A stretch of DNA of 64,000 nt. Source: Immersiella caudata (taxonomy: Eukaryota; Ascomycota; Sordariomycetes; Sordariales; Lasiosphaeriaceae). The notes under the pieces are model-generated. The model searched no databases, was not told the DNA's origin, and saw only the letters and a program-made list of their open reading frames with translations. Shown piece by piece: positions 33,001 to 42,744 of the stretch (its first letter is position 1; each line of letters starts with the position of its first letter). Position numbers and translations under genes: made by a program. The DNA is taken from positions 186,001 through 250,000 of the forward strand of contig JAULSU010000003.1 of NCBI GenBank assembly GCA_030512335.1, read 5' to 3'.

Positions 33001-33916
33001 AAACTCGCGGCGGATGCGCTCAAGTATCTCCGAGTCCATCTGTACGGCACGGACAATGTCGGTATTCGTAGGGAAGAGAAAACCTGCTAGGCGTGCAAGC
33101 ATCCCGGCCGGTCGTGCCAGTTGAGAGCCACGGTGGGGTGTTCCCATGAAGGCGATGCCTCGAGTGGCTTGCAGTATGTCCCTCTGGTCTTCCCTGAGGT
33201 GATTTCTGGATTGCACAAGAGCCTAGGGAGAAAGATCAGCGGTCACGGCGTGCGGAGAGATGTTTGACTGGTACGTACATCCATGCACACGAGACCGCCC
33301 ATGCTATGGCACACAAATATGATAGGGGGCTGAGCCATCCTGCTTTAGCGTGTGTGCTGGGATGGAGACAGTTCTCTAAAGGAGGCGACTGTTTTACCTT
33401 CTGGGCGGTGAGTAGCTTGTTTCGATGGCTCGAGAGCGAAGTAAGGAGGTCGGATGCATGGTCGTCGATCTGATTCTGGGACACCATGGAACCCCAGGGC
33501 CACTTCGCCACAAGCGCATTGTAACCGAAGGCAGAGATACGAGCGTCTCGAAACTCGCGTGGGAGAAGTGTCTGGGGCCATGGTTCTTGCCCAGGAGCGG
33601 ACCATGTCTTTTCGCGGTCGCCCATGAGACCGTGAAGAAATACAATGTCGGCGACGGGACGACCGTGGTCGGGTTGGTGGAGTGTCTTGAGGCCAGTAGG
33701 AAAAGCATTTCGATTGGTCCGCTCGCTTGGAGACCAGGGCCAAGCCCAAGGGCTTGTGGAAACCAAGCGTCGAAATTGCGCAACCTGCAGTCTCGGGTAG
33801 GCGACCGACAGACCGATGCAAACTAATGGTTGCGGGCCGAGCCGCGGGACATGCGCTGGTCCCCACCGGACTAGACGACTCATGTCTGGCGTGAGCCGTT
33901 GTTGGAAACTCGACAT
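30003..33916 (-). CDS. Fungal NLR: SesB-type alpha/beta hydrolase + nucleoside phosphorylase + NB-ARC (about 1178 aa)
   Basis: Seven exons on the minus strand: 33916-33398, 33329-33279, 33222-32920, 32854-31678, 31617-31564, 31486-31354 and 31296-30003. Introns are 56-77 nt with CTAAC/CTGAC-type branches and consistent phases. The N-terminal hydrolase (about 85-320) shows IVFLHGLMGDREKTW, the nucleophile elbow CHSMGGLV (Ser184), MGTPHRGS and a C-terminal SDHTNMTKF segment. A PNP_UDP domain follows (about 414-685): FGVAIICALGVESKAID, LVILAGICGAVP, AFEMEAAGIWD and GVSDYADEKKDDD. The NB-ARC part has P-loop GSPGVGKTQ (743-751), Walker B WLMVVDSADD, an ILITTVDR sensor, NLPFVLEQAAAYM, and a winged-helix segment with MSLFDREDIP. 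The protein stops about where TPR or other repeats normally begin. ATG 33916 was chosen because the frame upstream has only GTG. NLRs of this type act in fungal non-self recognition and cell death; the ligand is unknown. Confidence 0.88.
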
Positions 33917-34457
33917 GGCCACATTATTAGGGCTGGGAATAGCGCCTCGTAGGCTGCGGGGGCTTCGCTTTTAACATGGCGATTGCGTCTCGGGTCAGGC
34001 TCCCCCGGTCGCCTGCGTTCGAGTTGGACATTTGCGCCGGCGTGCCACGTCGGTGTGATGTTTGGCTGCTCGCAGCGAGAGGGGCGAGGAGGAGCCGCAG
34101 GGTACGGCAGGGCCGACATGGCCTAGAGCGGGGAGTTGGGTGCCGAAAGTGCATTTTCGCTGCGCGAGCCAGATCATCTGCGCCAATCGCGCTTTCGAGG
34201 TGGTCGCCCTCCTACTGCGGCCGCGGCCGAGAACCGGACGTGTTGAGATGCAATTCGTGGGCTCCAGGGCTCGACGAACAGCTGCGCGCATGAAAAGAAC
34301 CCCGCTTCGGGGCGATTTGGCTGCCTGGAATATCTGGCATCAGAGGGAGTTGTGCCTTCCCCGACTATCAACTTCTCCATGCCCCCGCTTGGCACTTGGC
34401 GTCGTCGGATTTCGGCATCCCACGCAGTTTTCCCAGAAGGACATCAAGACTTCCATC
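33917..34457. other. Divergent promoter interval between NLR and CorA-like genes
   Basis: 540 bp between two divergent starts. An open frame in phase with the CorA-like gene runs through it, but its sequence is Arg/Ala-rich and has no match to the family's N-terminus. Nothing else seen. Confidence 0.45.
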
Positions 34458-36141
34458 ATGACACTCTCCACATCTTTTCAGCCTTCCAACAAGATAAGCC
34501 GGCTGAGAGTGCTCATTCCTTGCGATACCGGCAACGGAAAGGAGGAGTGGATTCCCGGAAAAGAGGACTTCCCGCCTGAGAACCTCATCGAAGTGGTGCG
34601 ATACGTTCTTTCCGCTGCACTCCAGCCCAGATCTGCGCGCTGACTGCCAATAGGTCTCCGCATTGCCCCCTTGCTACTATGCGTAAGAGATGCTTTGCCT
34701 TCGTGACCTTGACACAAAAGGGCTGCTAATCACTGGCCTAGATTCTTGCAAACTAAAAAGGAGAAAAACAAACCATTCATTGTTCCAGAATCAATACTTC
34801 GCCATTTCAACATCCCTGAGCTCGTCGCTACGAGGACATTCGCTGAGATCAACGGCGGCTTTGGCCACAGAGCCGTCTATCGTGCGGCCCCTTCCTCTGT
34901 CCCTGATGATGAAAGGACAAGGGCGGTCTCGAGCTGTTGTTAGTTCTAATCTCTCCTTAGCAGTCGGTAGACTTGCATTTTCGGCTGGATCAACCTAACA
35001 AGGGTTTTATTGCCAATAGCAACATGGTTTCGCTGCTTGTTCAAGATGATGCGAAAGGTCGAGACGAAGACAATCCGGCACGAGGATGGCTTCGAATATA
35101 CGGACAGCCCACCTGCCCCAGGTTACACGTGGTTTGAAATGACGGTACTTACTTACTGGAACATGGATGGAAGCTCCAAAGTTTTGTGTATTGACGCTCC
35201 AACCGATCTGCCTGATCAACTGCTATCTGCTCTCACCCAGCGAAGGACTCCACTTGACTTCAAGGATCCTTTCGTCATGCATGCTGACCTCTGGGACCGC
35301 ATCATTGTCCTCTACGATATCTCGGTCTGGAGGATGAGAGATCCCGTCCGGGAGCTTGAAGATGTGAGACCCACCTGTAGTAGCGACCTTTCTCATTTGG
35401 CTGCTGTTGCTAACTGGAGGTCCAGTCGAATATGCGCTCACGAGACATGTTTGCTCCTACGCATGGTTTTACTCGCCACGCCATCCACGTGTCGGAAGTT
35501 CTAGAGTCAGCGATCTTGACGGCAGTGGAAGCCCGTCGGTGCATGACCGAGACGCACAAGGCGCTCAGCCCAGGGCTAGATCAGACCTACTGCCGCCAAG
35601 CTGACGATTACGCTTCGTTTCAAATATCCATGCTTAGGAATCTCAGGCTCAGGTCTGAGTCCAATAGAGCAAGGCTGGCAGACGAAATACATTCGGTGAG
35701 AATACACCCTCCACCAGATCAACACTACTCTAACCCGAGATTACTCACGCATGGCAGGCATTCAACGACCTTACACGACGGGATAGTAGCTTGATCAAGT
35801 CTATTACCATCGTGACCCTGCTTTGTCTCCCGGCTTCCCTTATTTCGGTAAGCATCAAGTTGCTTCACCAAGATTGACTCCCACAGGTGACTGGTCCTAG
35901 CTAACCTTTTCGCCAGTCTATCTTCAGCACAACTTTCTTTTCCTTTGGCGACGACAACACCTGGCAGGTATCGCGAAAGCTGTGGGTGTACTGGGTCACT
36001 GCAATCCCGTCCACAATCGTCATCGTTCTTGCCTGGGGATTGTGGTACACGAAAGGTGACATGATCCTCCGGCCGTCATTAAAACTTGCAGCTCGGTGGA
36101 GGAAGTGCAGGAAGAGCAAAGACCCAGAGAAAGAAGGTTAG
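34458..36141 (+). CDS. CorA-like membrane protein (about 430 aa)
   Basis: Seven exons inferred: 34458-34595, 34654-34682, 34742-34938, 35020-35363, 35426-35695, 35758-35847 and 35917-36141; phases agree throughout. Exon 2 is a 29-nt microexon (VSALPPCYYA). The soluble part has the fungal CorA-like signatures KPFIVPESILRHFNIPE, GYTWFEMTVLTYW, and a helical region ending LVDEIHS-like (RLADEIHS...AFNDLTRRDSSLIKS). Two C-terminal membrane helices follow: ITIVTLLCLPASLISSIFST and VYWVTAIPSTIVIVLAWGLW. The GMN signature of Mg2+-transporting CorA proteins is absent after the first helix, so transport is uncertain. The donor of exon 1 could be three bases earlier. Confidence 0.82.
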
Positions 36142-36193
36142 GTACCTAGGGGGCATATCACATGAAATCCAAGACGACTCTTCTCCCTACCTC

Positions 36194-36898
36194 CTACCAC
36201 GGCATCTCAATCCCATACACCGCCTCCTCCAACAGCTCATACCTCGACACCCCCGCCACAGCAACATGCCAATCCGCCCTATCCACCCCCTCCACATTCG
36301 CCGCTATCACCTCCCCCACCGTAACCGTCCCATGTATCCCCCCTTCCGTCCCAAACCCCCTCGCAACCTCATAATACCCCCTCGGCACCGTCACACCCCT
36401 CGACACATCCCACACCACCGTCCTCTTCGTCGCATTATACACCATCACCAGCCCATAATCCACCGGATCCTCGCCCGCGGCGCCAGGCCGCTGTATAAAA
36501 TTCTCAATCGACGCAACCATCACCCTCCCAACCCCCTTCTCAGCAAGCACCCTCTCATCCAGCGCTTGCAACGCATTCTCAATGCGATTTCTGGCACCTT
36601 CGATACCTGCTTCGTCGTAGGGCTGTTCGCCGACGTTGGACTCGGCGGGGAGGACTAGAACGTGGAGTTGAACTGAGTGGGGTTTCTGTCGCTCGAATGC
36701 CTGCGTGAGAATGCGCGTCTTGTGTCTGTTGGCGGTGGGAATGAGGACGAGGGTGTTGGTGCCGTGGGGGCGGAACGTTGGGTGGGAGATTGGGCGGATG
36801 GAGGTGGGGGGGTTTGGGCTGGGTTTGGGGATGACCTTTTCGGTGTTTTGGAGGGCTTGGATGGGTTTCGTGAGGGTTGGGGTGGTGAGGTCGGTCAT
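36194..36898 (-). CDS. DUF84/YjjX-type non-canonical purine NTPase-like protein (234 aa)
   Basis: The ATG at 36898 (MTDLTTPTLTKPIQALQNTE) is preferred; the frame extends upstream but only as Ser/Pro/Lys-rich leader sequence. The core reads NTLVLIPTANRHKTRILTQAF, then SNVGEQPYDEAGIEGARNRI, VMVASIENFIQRP, DYGLVMVYN, TVVWDVSRGVTVPRGYYE and GTEGGIHGTVTVGEVI. This is the order of the inosine/xanthosine triphosphatase (PF01931) fold, which hydrolyses damaged purine nucleotides. It lies 52 bp from the CorA-like gene's stop, tail-to-tail. The coding strand is C-rich 5' and G-rich 3'. Confidence 0.75.
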   Translation of the reverse strand: MTDLTTPTLTKPIQALQNTEKVIPKPSPNPPTSIRPISHPTFRPHGTNTLVLIPTANRHKTRILTQAFERQKPHSVQLHVLVLPAESNVGEQPYDEAGIEGARNRIENALQALDERVLAEKGVGRVMVASIENFIQRPGAAGEDPVDYGLVMVYNATKRTVVWDVSRGVTVPRGYYEVARGFGTEGGIHGTVTVGEVIAANVEGVDRADWHVAVAGVSRYELLEEAVYGIEMPW

Positions 36899-38115
36899 TT
36901 TGTGGTGTTGGGGGCGGATGCTGGGAAGCTTTTTTTTTGGACGTGGGTGTTGTCGATCTTTAGTTGGGGCGGTTGGGCTTCGGGGAGTCGATCGGGTAGC
37001 AAGGAGAGGATTAGTATTTTGGAGGTTTGAGACAAAAACGAAAGTTCCTGGAAGTTTGTTGTGCGCGATGCTGGAAGACAGAGTGTATGTTTTGGCGAGG
37101 GTATGTGGGAAGAGTCTTTCAACTTGAACTGCACGCCGGAGGGCTCCGACATGGGAGAGAGCTGAAGCATTGGTCTTTGAGGGGTTTGCCACGCTCCAAC
37201 TGTGGCTGTGCTGCACTCAACCTGCGAGGGGCTATGTTTTAGCAAATCAGAGGGCGAGCACTCGTGCAGCTCCAGCTTCCACCAGTAACCTCACCTCACA
37301 AAGCCCACTTCGGTCTCGCCCGACTCCCTGTGGCCTCCGTGATAACAAAATGGGATGTTTAGTGCGTCAGGAATGCATCATGATCGGCCATCCTCCAAGG
37401 AAACCTCAAGATATCATTGTCACTGATGAAAACGTTGTGTAGCTCCGACTGATACGCTGTGCGTGTCCGGTGATTAAGTATCGAGGTGTGTCTTGTCGAC
37501 ATACCCCACGGTCTGAACACAAATTCTATTACTCGATCGAGCAAGAGGTGCTTATAATGTGGAATAGTTGACCTCGATGCTAAAAGGGGGCGAGGCGCCA
37601 CGTGCGTCACTCCTCCCAAGGCCGCGAAATCAACAAAGACCCCTGAAATCAATGTGAGCGATGCAAGTCACAAACACGCATCAGCAGGCAGCATGGAAAG
37701 ATTGAAGCAGTTATCTTGTGTTGAATTTAGATAGGATGGGAAAAGTAGACTAGTGACGCCCTTCGGCATGATAAACAGCACGGGCACCGCAATATCAGAA
37801 GGCGGATCTGTATGGTAGCAACAACAGTGTGAACGGAAAGACACCGCTGCTTTGGATTGTTCCGGACCTGCGATGCTCTTGTTCTTAATGACTGAAGAAA
37901 ATTCGAGTTTCACAAACCTCTACTCTCCTAATCTGAACTATGAAAAGCATCTACATTCCCTAGGTTTTGACGACTCATCCCGGGTGCTGGGGATATCGTT
38001 TATGTTTGGTGCATAATTATTGCCCAAATTCCCCTGCTAGTCTACTTTACACTGAAGTCCAACCACGCAAACATTGATATTAGAGGAGACACATCCCTCC
38101 CAACAGCTATCTATA
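36899..38115. other. Intergenic between NTPase-like and HET genes; no gene recognised
   Basis: The first 350 bases are the leader region of the NTPase-like gene and include a T9 run near 36932. The remainder (37250-38110) is AT-richer, with no frame of recognisable content. Confidence 0.5.
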
Positions 38116-39969
38116 CTAGTGTCCCGCTTGCCCCACCAACTCCCACACCTGACCATTTGTCAATGAAGACCTCAAGTCTACATCCGGCGGAATCTCCCAG
38201 AGAGTCGAGGCGATGTCAAGGATGATGTGACTCTCCATGTATGACCTGACAGACACAAGCCGCAGATGCGTGCCAGTTGACCATTGCTCCAAGAATAAGA
38301 CCTGTTTCCATTTTTCATCGTCGGGAATTCGCCCATCCCATTTGTACTTCTCCTCTGCCTTTGAGGCAACCAGCGATACGGGTGCTAGGTAGGCTGGCGG
38401 GCGGGGTGGAGAGTGGTCAGCAAGGGAGGGATTGAAACGCAATAGGGGCCCTAGGGGTGGCTTACACTTGATCCCAGCTTTCAAAAGCACCTCGGCCATA
38501 CCTCTCAGTGAATCTCGTGTGACGCCCTGGCATTCCGGAGGAGCGAAAATCTCAGCTACGCACTTGTCCGAGCTGAGGTCTAACGAGAGCCTGACTAAGA
38601 AACCCGTCCGAGTGTGATCTTGGTAGAAGACCAAGATTGCCGCCTGGCCTAAGCCCTGGCCAGCCTTGACTGCGACCCTCAAAGCATTCTTAATCGGGTC
38701 CCATCGCGGGTCCTCGCCCTCGATGCCGACCATGTGGTATCCGGTGCTGAATCCCCAATTCGTGCGCACCACAAATGTTCTTTCCGTGTAACCAAAGCGA
38801 AACACTCGCACTAGGTCCTTGGTGATGTAGACCTGTATAGGCTGGGTTTCACGGGCAACCTTATCCGGTATCTCAACAAGCCCCGGAGCGCGGGCTAGAA
38901 CGCCCGAGTCCGTCCAGCGGAGGATGATGCCCACCTTCTTCTCGTCATTTCCTCCCAGTCGACAGTCCAACACGCCAATGCAGTAGCCCGAGGATAGCTC
39001 GACAAGAGGTAGGTTGATCTGTAACCCCCTGTTTGTAAACATAAAGGTCGAGCGAGTATAGTCGAAGTCCAGCAACGGAATGATACCGCCACATCCGATA
39101 AAAGCGTCAGGAGATAAAGCCAGCACCCCCAAGTCATTTGGAGCAACGGAACTCTTAGTGTCCTCTTTCACGTGGGCAATGTCATCAAACCACGGATCCC
39201 CAGAACCTCTCCAGGCGAATATCGTTTGGTCCTCGGAGCCTTTGATGATTTCTTCCTGCAGCCGCATAAAAGCCTTTTCCCCTTCTCCGTACAAGAGGGG
39301 CATGTTGACGCCAAAGATGCCGATCAGCGAGTAGGCCCTGTCCTCAAGTCTGGTAGTTTGACGGTTAGTGGCCCAAACCATGCGTTCCGAGATGCTGTAA
39401 TTCCTGATGAGGTCAGGGTTCAGGAGCACGTCCTGGCTGATGCCGGTTCCTCCTTCTATCGCAGCGGCAAGTGAAGCCTTGGTCCCCAACGACTCCCAGA
39501 AGGTGTGAAAGAAGGTGATCCGGCGGGGGGCTAACAGCTCCTGGAGGGTCCAGCCCCTAGAAAACCATCTGCTCTTCACAATGGTGTCTTTGGGATTGGG
39601 TTGTCCAAAGTCATTGGTGATGCTGAAGTCCTCCAGATATGCGTAGCACATGTCGGATTCCTGATACCAGGCGAACATAGAATTGATGGCTTCTGAGAGC
39701 TCCGAGCTGCTGCTCTTGTCAATGCAGCACGTGTCGACCCAGACATGGCGGTATCCATCGCGTCTAGCCTGTTCGCACGTATTGATGATTTTGTGGAATC
39801 CCCGTTTTCGGCGTAGGGGGTGGCGGGTATCGGCTGCTGCCCGAATGGCCAGCATGTCGGGAAAGCTGATCTCCTCCTTGCCCCATGTGTGCGACAGTAT
39901 GGCATAGCGAGGCTTGTCTGTGCCATAGAACTCTTCGATTTCCAACGTATCGACGTCTAGAAGTCTCAT
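38116..39969 (-). CDS. HET-domain protein (617 aa)
   Basis: ATG 39969 gives MRLLDVDTLEIEEFYGTDKP. The HET domain occupies about 20-190: YAILSHTWGKEEISF, GFHKIINTCEQARRDG, HVWVDTCCIDKSSSSELSEA, INSMFAWYQESDMCYAYLED, and SRWFSRGWTLQELLAPRRIT. The domain continues with ATNRQTTRLEDRAYSLIGIF, then PLLYGEGEKAFMRLQEEI (about 235-270). The remaining 340 residues are of no recognised family. Single exon. HET proteins trigger growth arrest or cell death after non-self fusion. The start is only 241 bp from the start of a divergent membrane-protein gene, so the two may share a promoter. Confidence 0.93.
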   Translation of the reverse strand: MRLLDVDTLEIEEFYGTDKPRYAILSHTWGKEEISFPDMLAIRAAADTRHPLRRKRGFHKIINTCEQARRDGYRHVWVDTCCIDKSSSSELSEAINSMFAWYQESDMCYAYLEDFSITNDFGQPNPKDTIVKSRWFSRGWTLQELLAPRRITFFHTFWESLGTKASLAAAIEGGTGISQDVLLNPDLIRNYSISERMVWATNRQTTRLEDRAYSLIGIFGVNMPLLYGEGEKAFMRLQEEIIKGSEDQTIFAWRGSGDPWFDDIAHVKEDTKSSVAPNDLGVLALSPDAFIGCGGIIPLLDFDYTRSTFMFTNRGLQINLPLVELSSGYCIGVLDCRLGGNDEKKVGIILRWTDSGVLARAPGLVEIPDKVARETQPIQVYITKDLVRVFRFGYTERTFVVRTNWGFSTGYHMVGIEGEDPRWDPIKNALRVAVKAGQGLGQAAILVFYQDHTRTGFLVRLSLDLSSDKCVAEIFAPPECQGVTRDSLRGMAEVLLKAGIKCKPPLGPLLRFNPSLADHSPPRPPAYLAPVSLVASKAEEKYKWDGRIPDDEKWKQVLFLEQWSTGTHLRLVSVRSYMESHIILDIASTLWEIPPDVDLRSSLTNGQVWELVGQAGH

Positions 39970-40210
39970 GGCGGCTCGTGACTTCGTTTTTCCTGAGCTG
40001 TGGCCGGGCAAGTTTGCGGGGCGGGGGCGGGAAAATGCGGCGAAAGCGGAGTCCTCTGAACCATACGCCCGAATGGCTGGGACGCGACATGCGTGCGACG
40101 TGCGCAAGCCTCAATGAGATTGGTTCAGCAGGCGAGCCAAAACGCGGCCCGAGTCCAGGATTGGGAATCGTCTTGATCGATGCCGGGTATAGGTCGGCCC
40201 TCCCGCCGCC

Positions 40211-40978
40211 ATGTCTGTCCAACATGAAAATATCCTCGCATTCATCCCGGCTCACCGGACCGACGAGTATTTGCATCCCCGGCAGCGATGGAGGCTCTGG
40301 CGATATGGTGCAATGTTTTCGTCCCTGACGTTCGAAGCGACTGAGATCCGGAGCCAGCTGCAACGATCCATCTCCGACATAGGGCAGAATGTCGAGGAGA
40401 AACGGACACGGCTGGCTGCTTTGCGCGCGGCGAGGATGGATACTTGTTCTATGACGACTGTTGCTGTAAGGACGTCCCCCTTTTCAGTCTTCTCTTGCCT
40501 GACGTGTTCTTAGGGCGCCATCATCGTCCAGGTCGCCATCACTGCCTTCTCGCTTTCCAAGATCGAAGAACTGAACTGGACTGTACGCGCATTCTTCGCA
40601 AGCAGCCTTGCCACTGGTTGTCTCTCGGTGTACTATTCGTGTATCCTCCATCGCGAGCTCGGCTATTGTCTGGAACCAGCCCAATTTGAAACATGGTTGT
40701 CGAAGACAGTTGCCCACAATGGGAAACATTCCGCGATGACGACGACCCTCCGTGGCGGGTCGTCTCAATGTTTGCGGCCATGGCGCTGTGTATCCCCAGC
40801 GCGTTGTTGGACTTTTCGGTTGGCCCCTTGATCATCGGGCTCGGCAAGTATCTGGGGTTGATGTGGCTGGGTGTGAGAAAGCGCGATGCTCAACACCTCC
40901 ACCTGCTTCCTTGTCGCAGATGCGTGTGGTGGATTGGTATGGATCGTGCCGTTGTTTCTGCGGGATTTGGAGGACTGA
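40211..40978 (+). pseudogene. Small multi-pass membrane protein gene with an apparent frameshift
   Basis: Exons 40211-40465, 40514-40870 and 40920-40978; introns are 48 and 49 nt. Exon 1 encodes a cytosolic N-terminus (SVQHENILAFIPAHRTDEYL) with a helical ATEIRSQLQRSISDI segment. Exon 2 has two hydrophobic parts: AIIVQVAITAFSLSKI..VRAFFASSLATGCLSVYYSCILHR, then in another frame WRVVSMFAAMALCIPSALLD and GPLIIGLGKYLGLMWL. Exon 3 finishes DACGGLVWIVPLFLRDLED. The shift falls between about 40690 and 40760, and no GT-AG pair repairs it without removing conserved-looking sequence, so a one-base indel (mutation or assembly error) is likely. The gene is divergent from the HET gene. Confidence 0.5.
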
Positions 40979-41190
40979 GTTGTAAGGCTCTTTCAGGTCA
41001 CGATCAGCCCACAAGGCTGCATGCATATGGTGTGATGCACTGCATTCGTCGCCCCTCCAAAATCAGGCAACAGCGCGGCCCCCGTCAGGCTCTGGCGCCC
41101 TCTCGACGTCTCAACCCCGCACCACGGTGCTGCTTCAACTTCATCCCACTGTCCGTTATCGCATCATCGAGTTGTTTGTGTTTTGAACAT

Positions 41191-42744
41191 ATGGACCCCT
41201 TATCAATCATCGGCAGCGTCGCTGGGGTCGCGACCGCAGGCGTCTCTCTTGTCAGTGTGCTCTTCGAGACCGTCGACACGTACCGCAGCGCGCCCAAAGA
41301 AATTGGGACCATCGCCCGTGGCATCCAAGACTTGGGTCTCGTCCTCGACCAGCTCGTGCAGGTCCTGTCGGACAGTCGCGACATGCAGACGAGGCGGCTC
41401 CGAAAATCGGTCGTATCCACCATCCAACGCATAGACAACATCCACGATGAGGTATGGCAATTGATCGACCGCGGCGAGTCGAGCTTTGGCAGAGTTAAGT
41501 GGACGCTCTTCTTGAAAGGCAGGATGCGGGACTTAGTTGCTCGGATTGAGGCCCACAAGAGCACCGTCCAGCTTGTTTGCACCACCCTGCTTCTCGCGAT
41601 GCAGCAGCGCCGCGTTGCCAAGAGCAAGGAGCCTGGGGTGGCCGTGTCTGCGCGTCGTCGGCTGAGAAGACAAGCGGAGAACTTGGTAAATGCCGCACAT
41701 GAGTCTTTACGTGACCTGACCGAAAGGGGTCCCAATAACGAAGACGCGGGAAATGAGGATTTTGTCCCTCCTCTCCGCGCAACCGACAACCCAGCACCCC
41801 CATCAACCGGCACGCCAGCAACTCAGGAAGCAGAGGACAACAAACCCAGCCTTGAGGCTCCCCAGGAATTGCGCGTCAGCGCTCGGAGAGAAGTTGGAGA
41901 GGAAGCCGCTTTGTTCTTGTATAGCATGGTCTTCTCCCGAACAGGGGCAAAGGACGCGCACACCCAAGAGACCGGCGCTCCCCCTGACAACTCGAATGCG
42001 CTCGTCATCCACAACCCTGGCGGTACCGATATTGTGTTAGCGGGCAGACCATTTGTCTCACGGGTCGTTGACGACTTGTTGCAGAGCTGGACGGTTCTTA
42101 GCGACGAGGAGATTGATGAGGTCGCCGAGACGGAGCGAGAGGAAGGGTACCAATCTGGCCCTGCGAGAAGCCAAAGCGGCGACAGTATAAGGGGGCCAGA
42201 AGATGGCCGCCGCGCTTCGAGACGACAACAGAGTCCACGATCCCGACCGAATTTAGACAGAGAGGAAACTCAGACCGACTCCAATAGCAGGGAACCGCCA
42301 GAAAAACGCTATCGACCCATGTTCAGTGGAATCCAAGCCGACGAGCCGCCAGCGAAAGTGGTGTCAGCCCGGACGGCTGGCCACTGGAAACGCGCAGAAT
42401 CGCATGCCAGCAGACCAAAGGAAAACGCTGACCGACGACAAACTGAGACGGCGACAGAAGGTCAATATCACCCCTACCTGGGCTCCAAGCACAAGCAGAA
42501 GCGACGGACGAGAAGCCCAGGCCCACCAGACTTCGGGCTTGAGGAATATGAACGGTCTTGGCCGTCAGCAGGGCGGACAGTACCGACGGGGCGAATATCG
42601 AAGACCACCAGAGTGCAAAGGGATGCGGTGGAAGCCTTGCTCGAAGGTGCAAAGGAGGCTTTTCGACCAGTTCAAAAGGAAGTCAGGGGTCGCCGCGGTA
42701 CGAAGACGAAGTGGGTCATGAATGCGGCCAATGTATCTCGCTGA
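41191..42744 (+). CDS. HeLo-like/STAND N-terminal-domain protein without ATPase (517 aa)
   Basis: ATG 41191 starts MDPLSIIGSVAGVATAGVSL, the classic beginning of the fungal STAND N-terminal (HeLo-like) helical bundle; helices continue to about 165 (APKEIGTIARGIQDLGLVLD, RIEAHKSTVQLVCTTLLLAM). Residues 170-517 are mostly disordered, rich in Arg/Glu/Ser/Pro, with one more ordered stretch (ELRVSARREVGEEAALFLYS, DIVLAGRPFVSRVVDDLLQS, about 230-310). No NACHT/NB-ARC domain follows. In this superfamily the N-terminal bundle can insert in membranes and kill cells; here that is inferred from similarity only. Confidence 0.82.
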   Translation: MDPLSIIGSVAGVATAGVSLVSVLFETVDTYRSAPKEIGTIARGIQDLGLVLDQLVQVLSDSRDMQTRRLRKSVVSTIQRIDNIHDEVWQLIDRGESSFGRVKWTLFLKGRMRDLVARIEAHKSTVQLVCTTLLLAMQQRRVAKSKEPGVAVSARRRLRRQAENLVNAAHESLRDLTERGPNNEDAGNEDFVPPLRATDNPAPPSTGTPATQEAEDNKPSLEAPQELRVSARREVGEEAALFLYSMVFSRTGAKDAHTQETGAPPDNSNALVIHNPGGTDIVLAGRPFVSRVVDDLLQSWTVLSDEEIDEVAETEREEGYQSGPARSQSGDSIRGPEDGRRASRRQQSPRSRPNLDREETQTDSNSREPPEKRYRPMFSGIQADEPPAKVVSARTAGHWKRAESHASRPKENADRRQTETATEGQYHPYLGSKHKQKRRTRSPGPPDFGLEEYERSWPSAGRTVPTGRISKTTRVQRDAVEALLEGAKEAFRPVQKEVRGRRGTKTKWVMNAANVSR

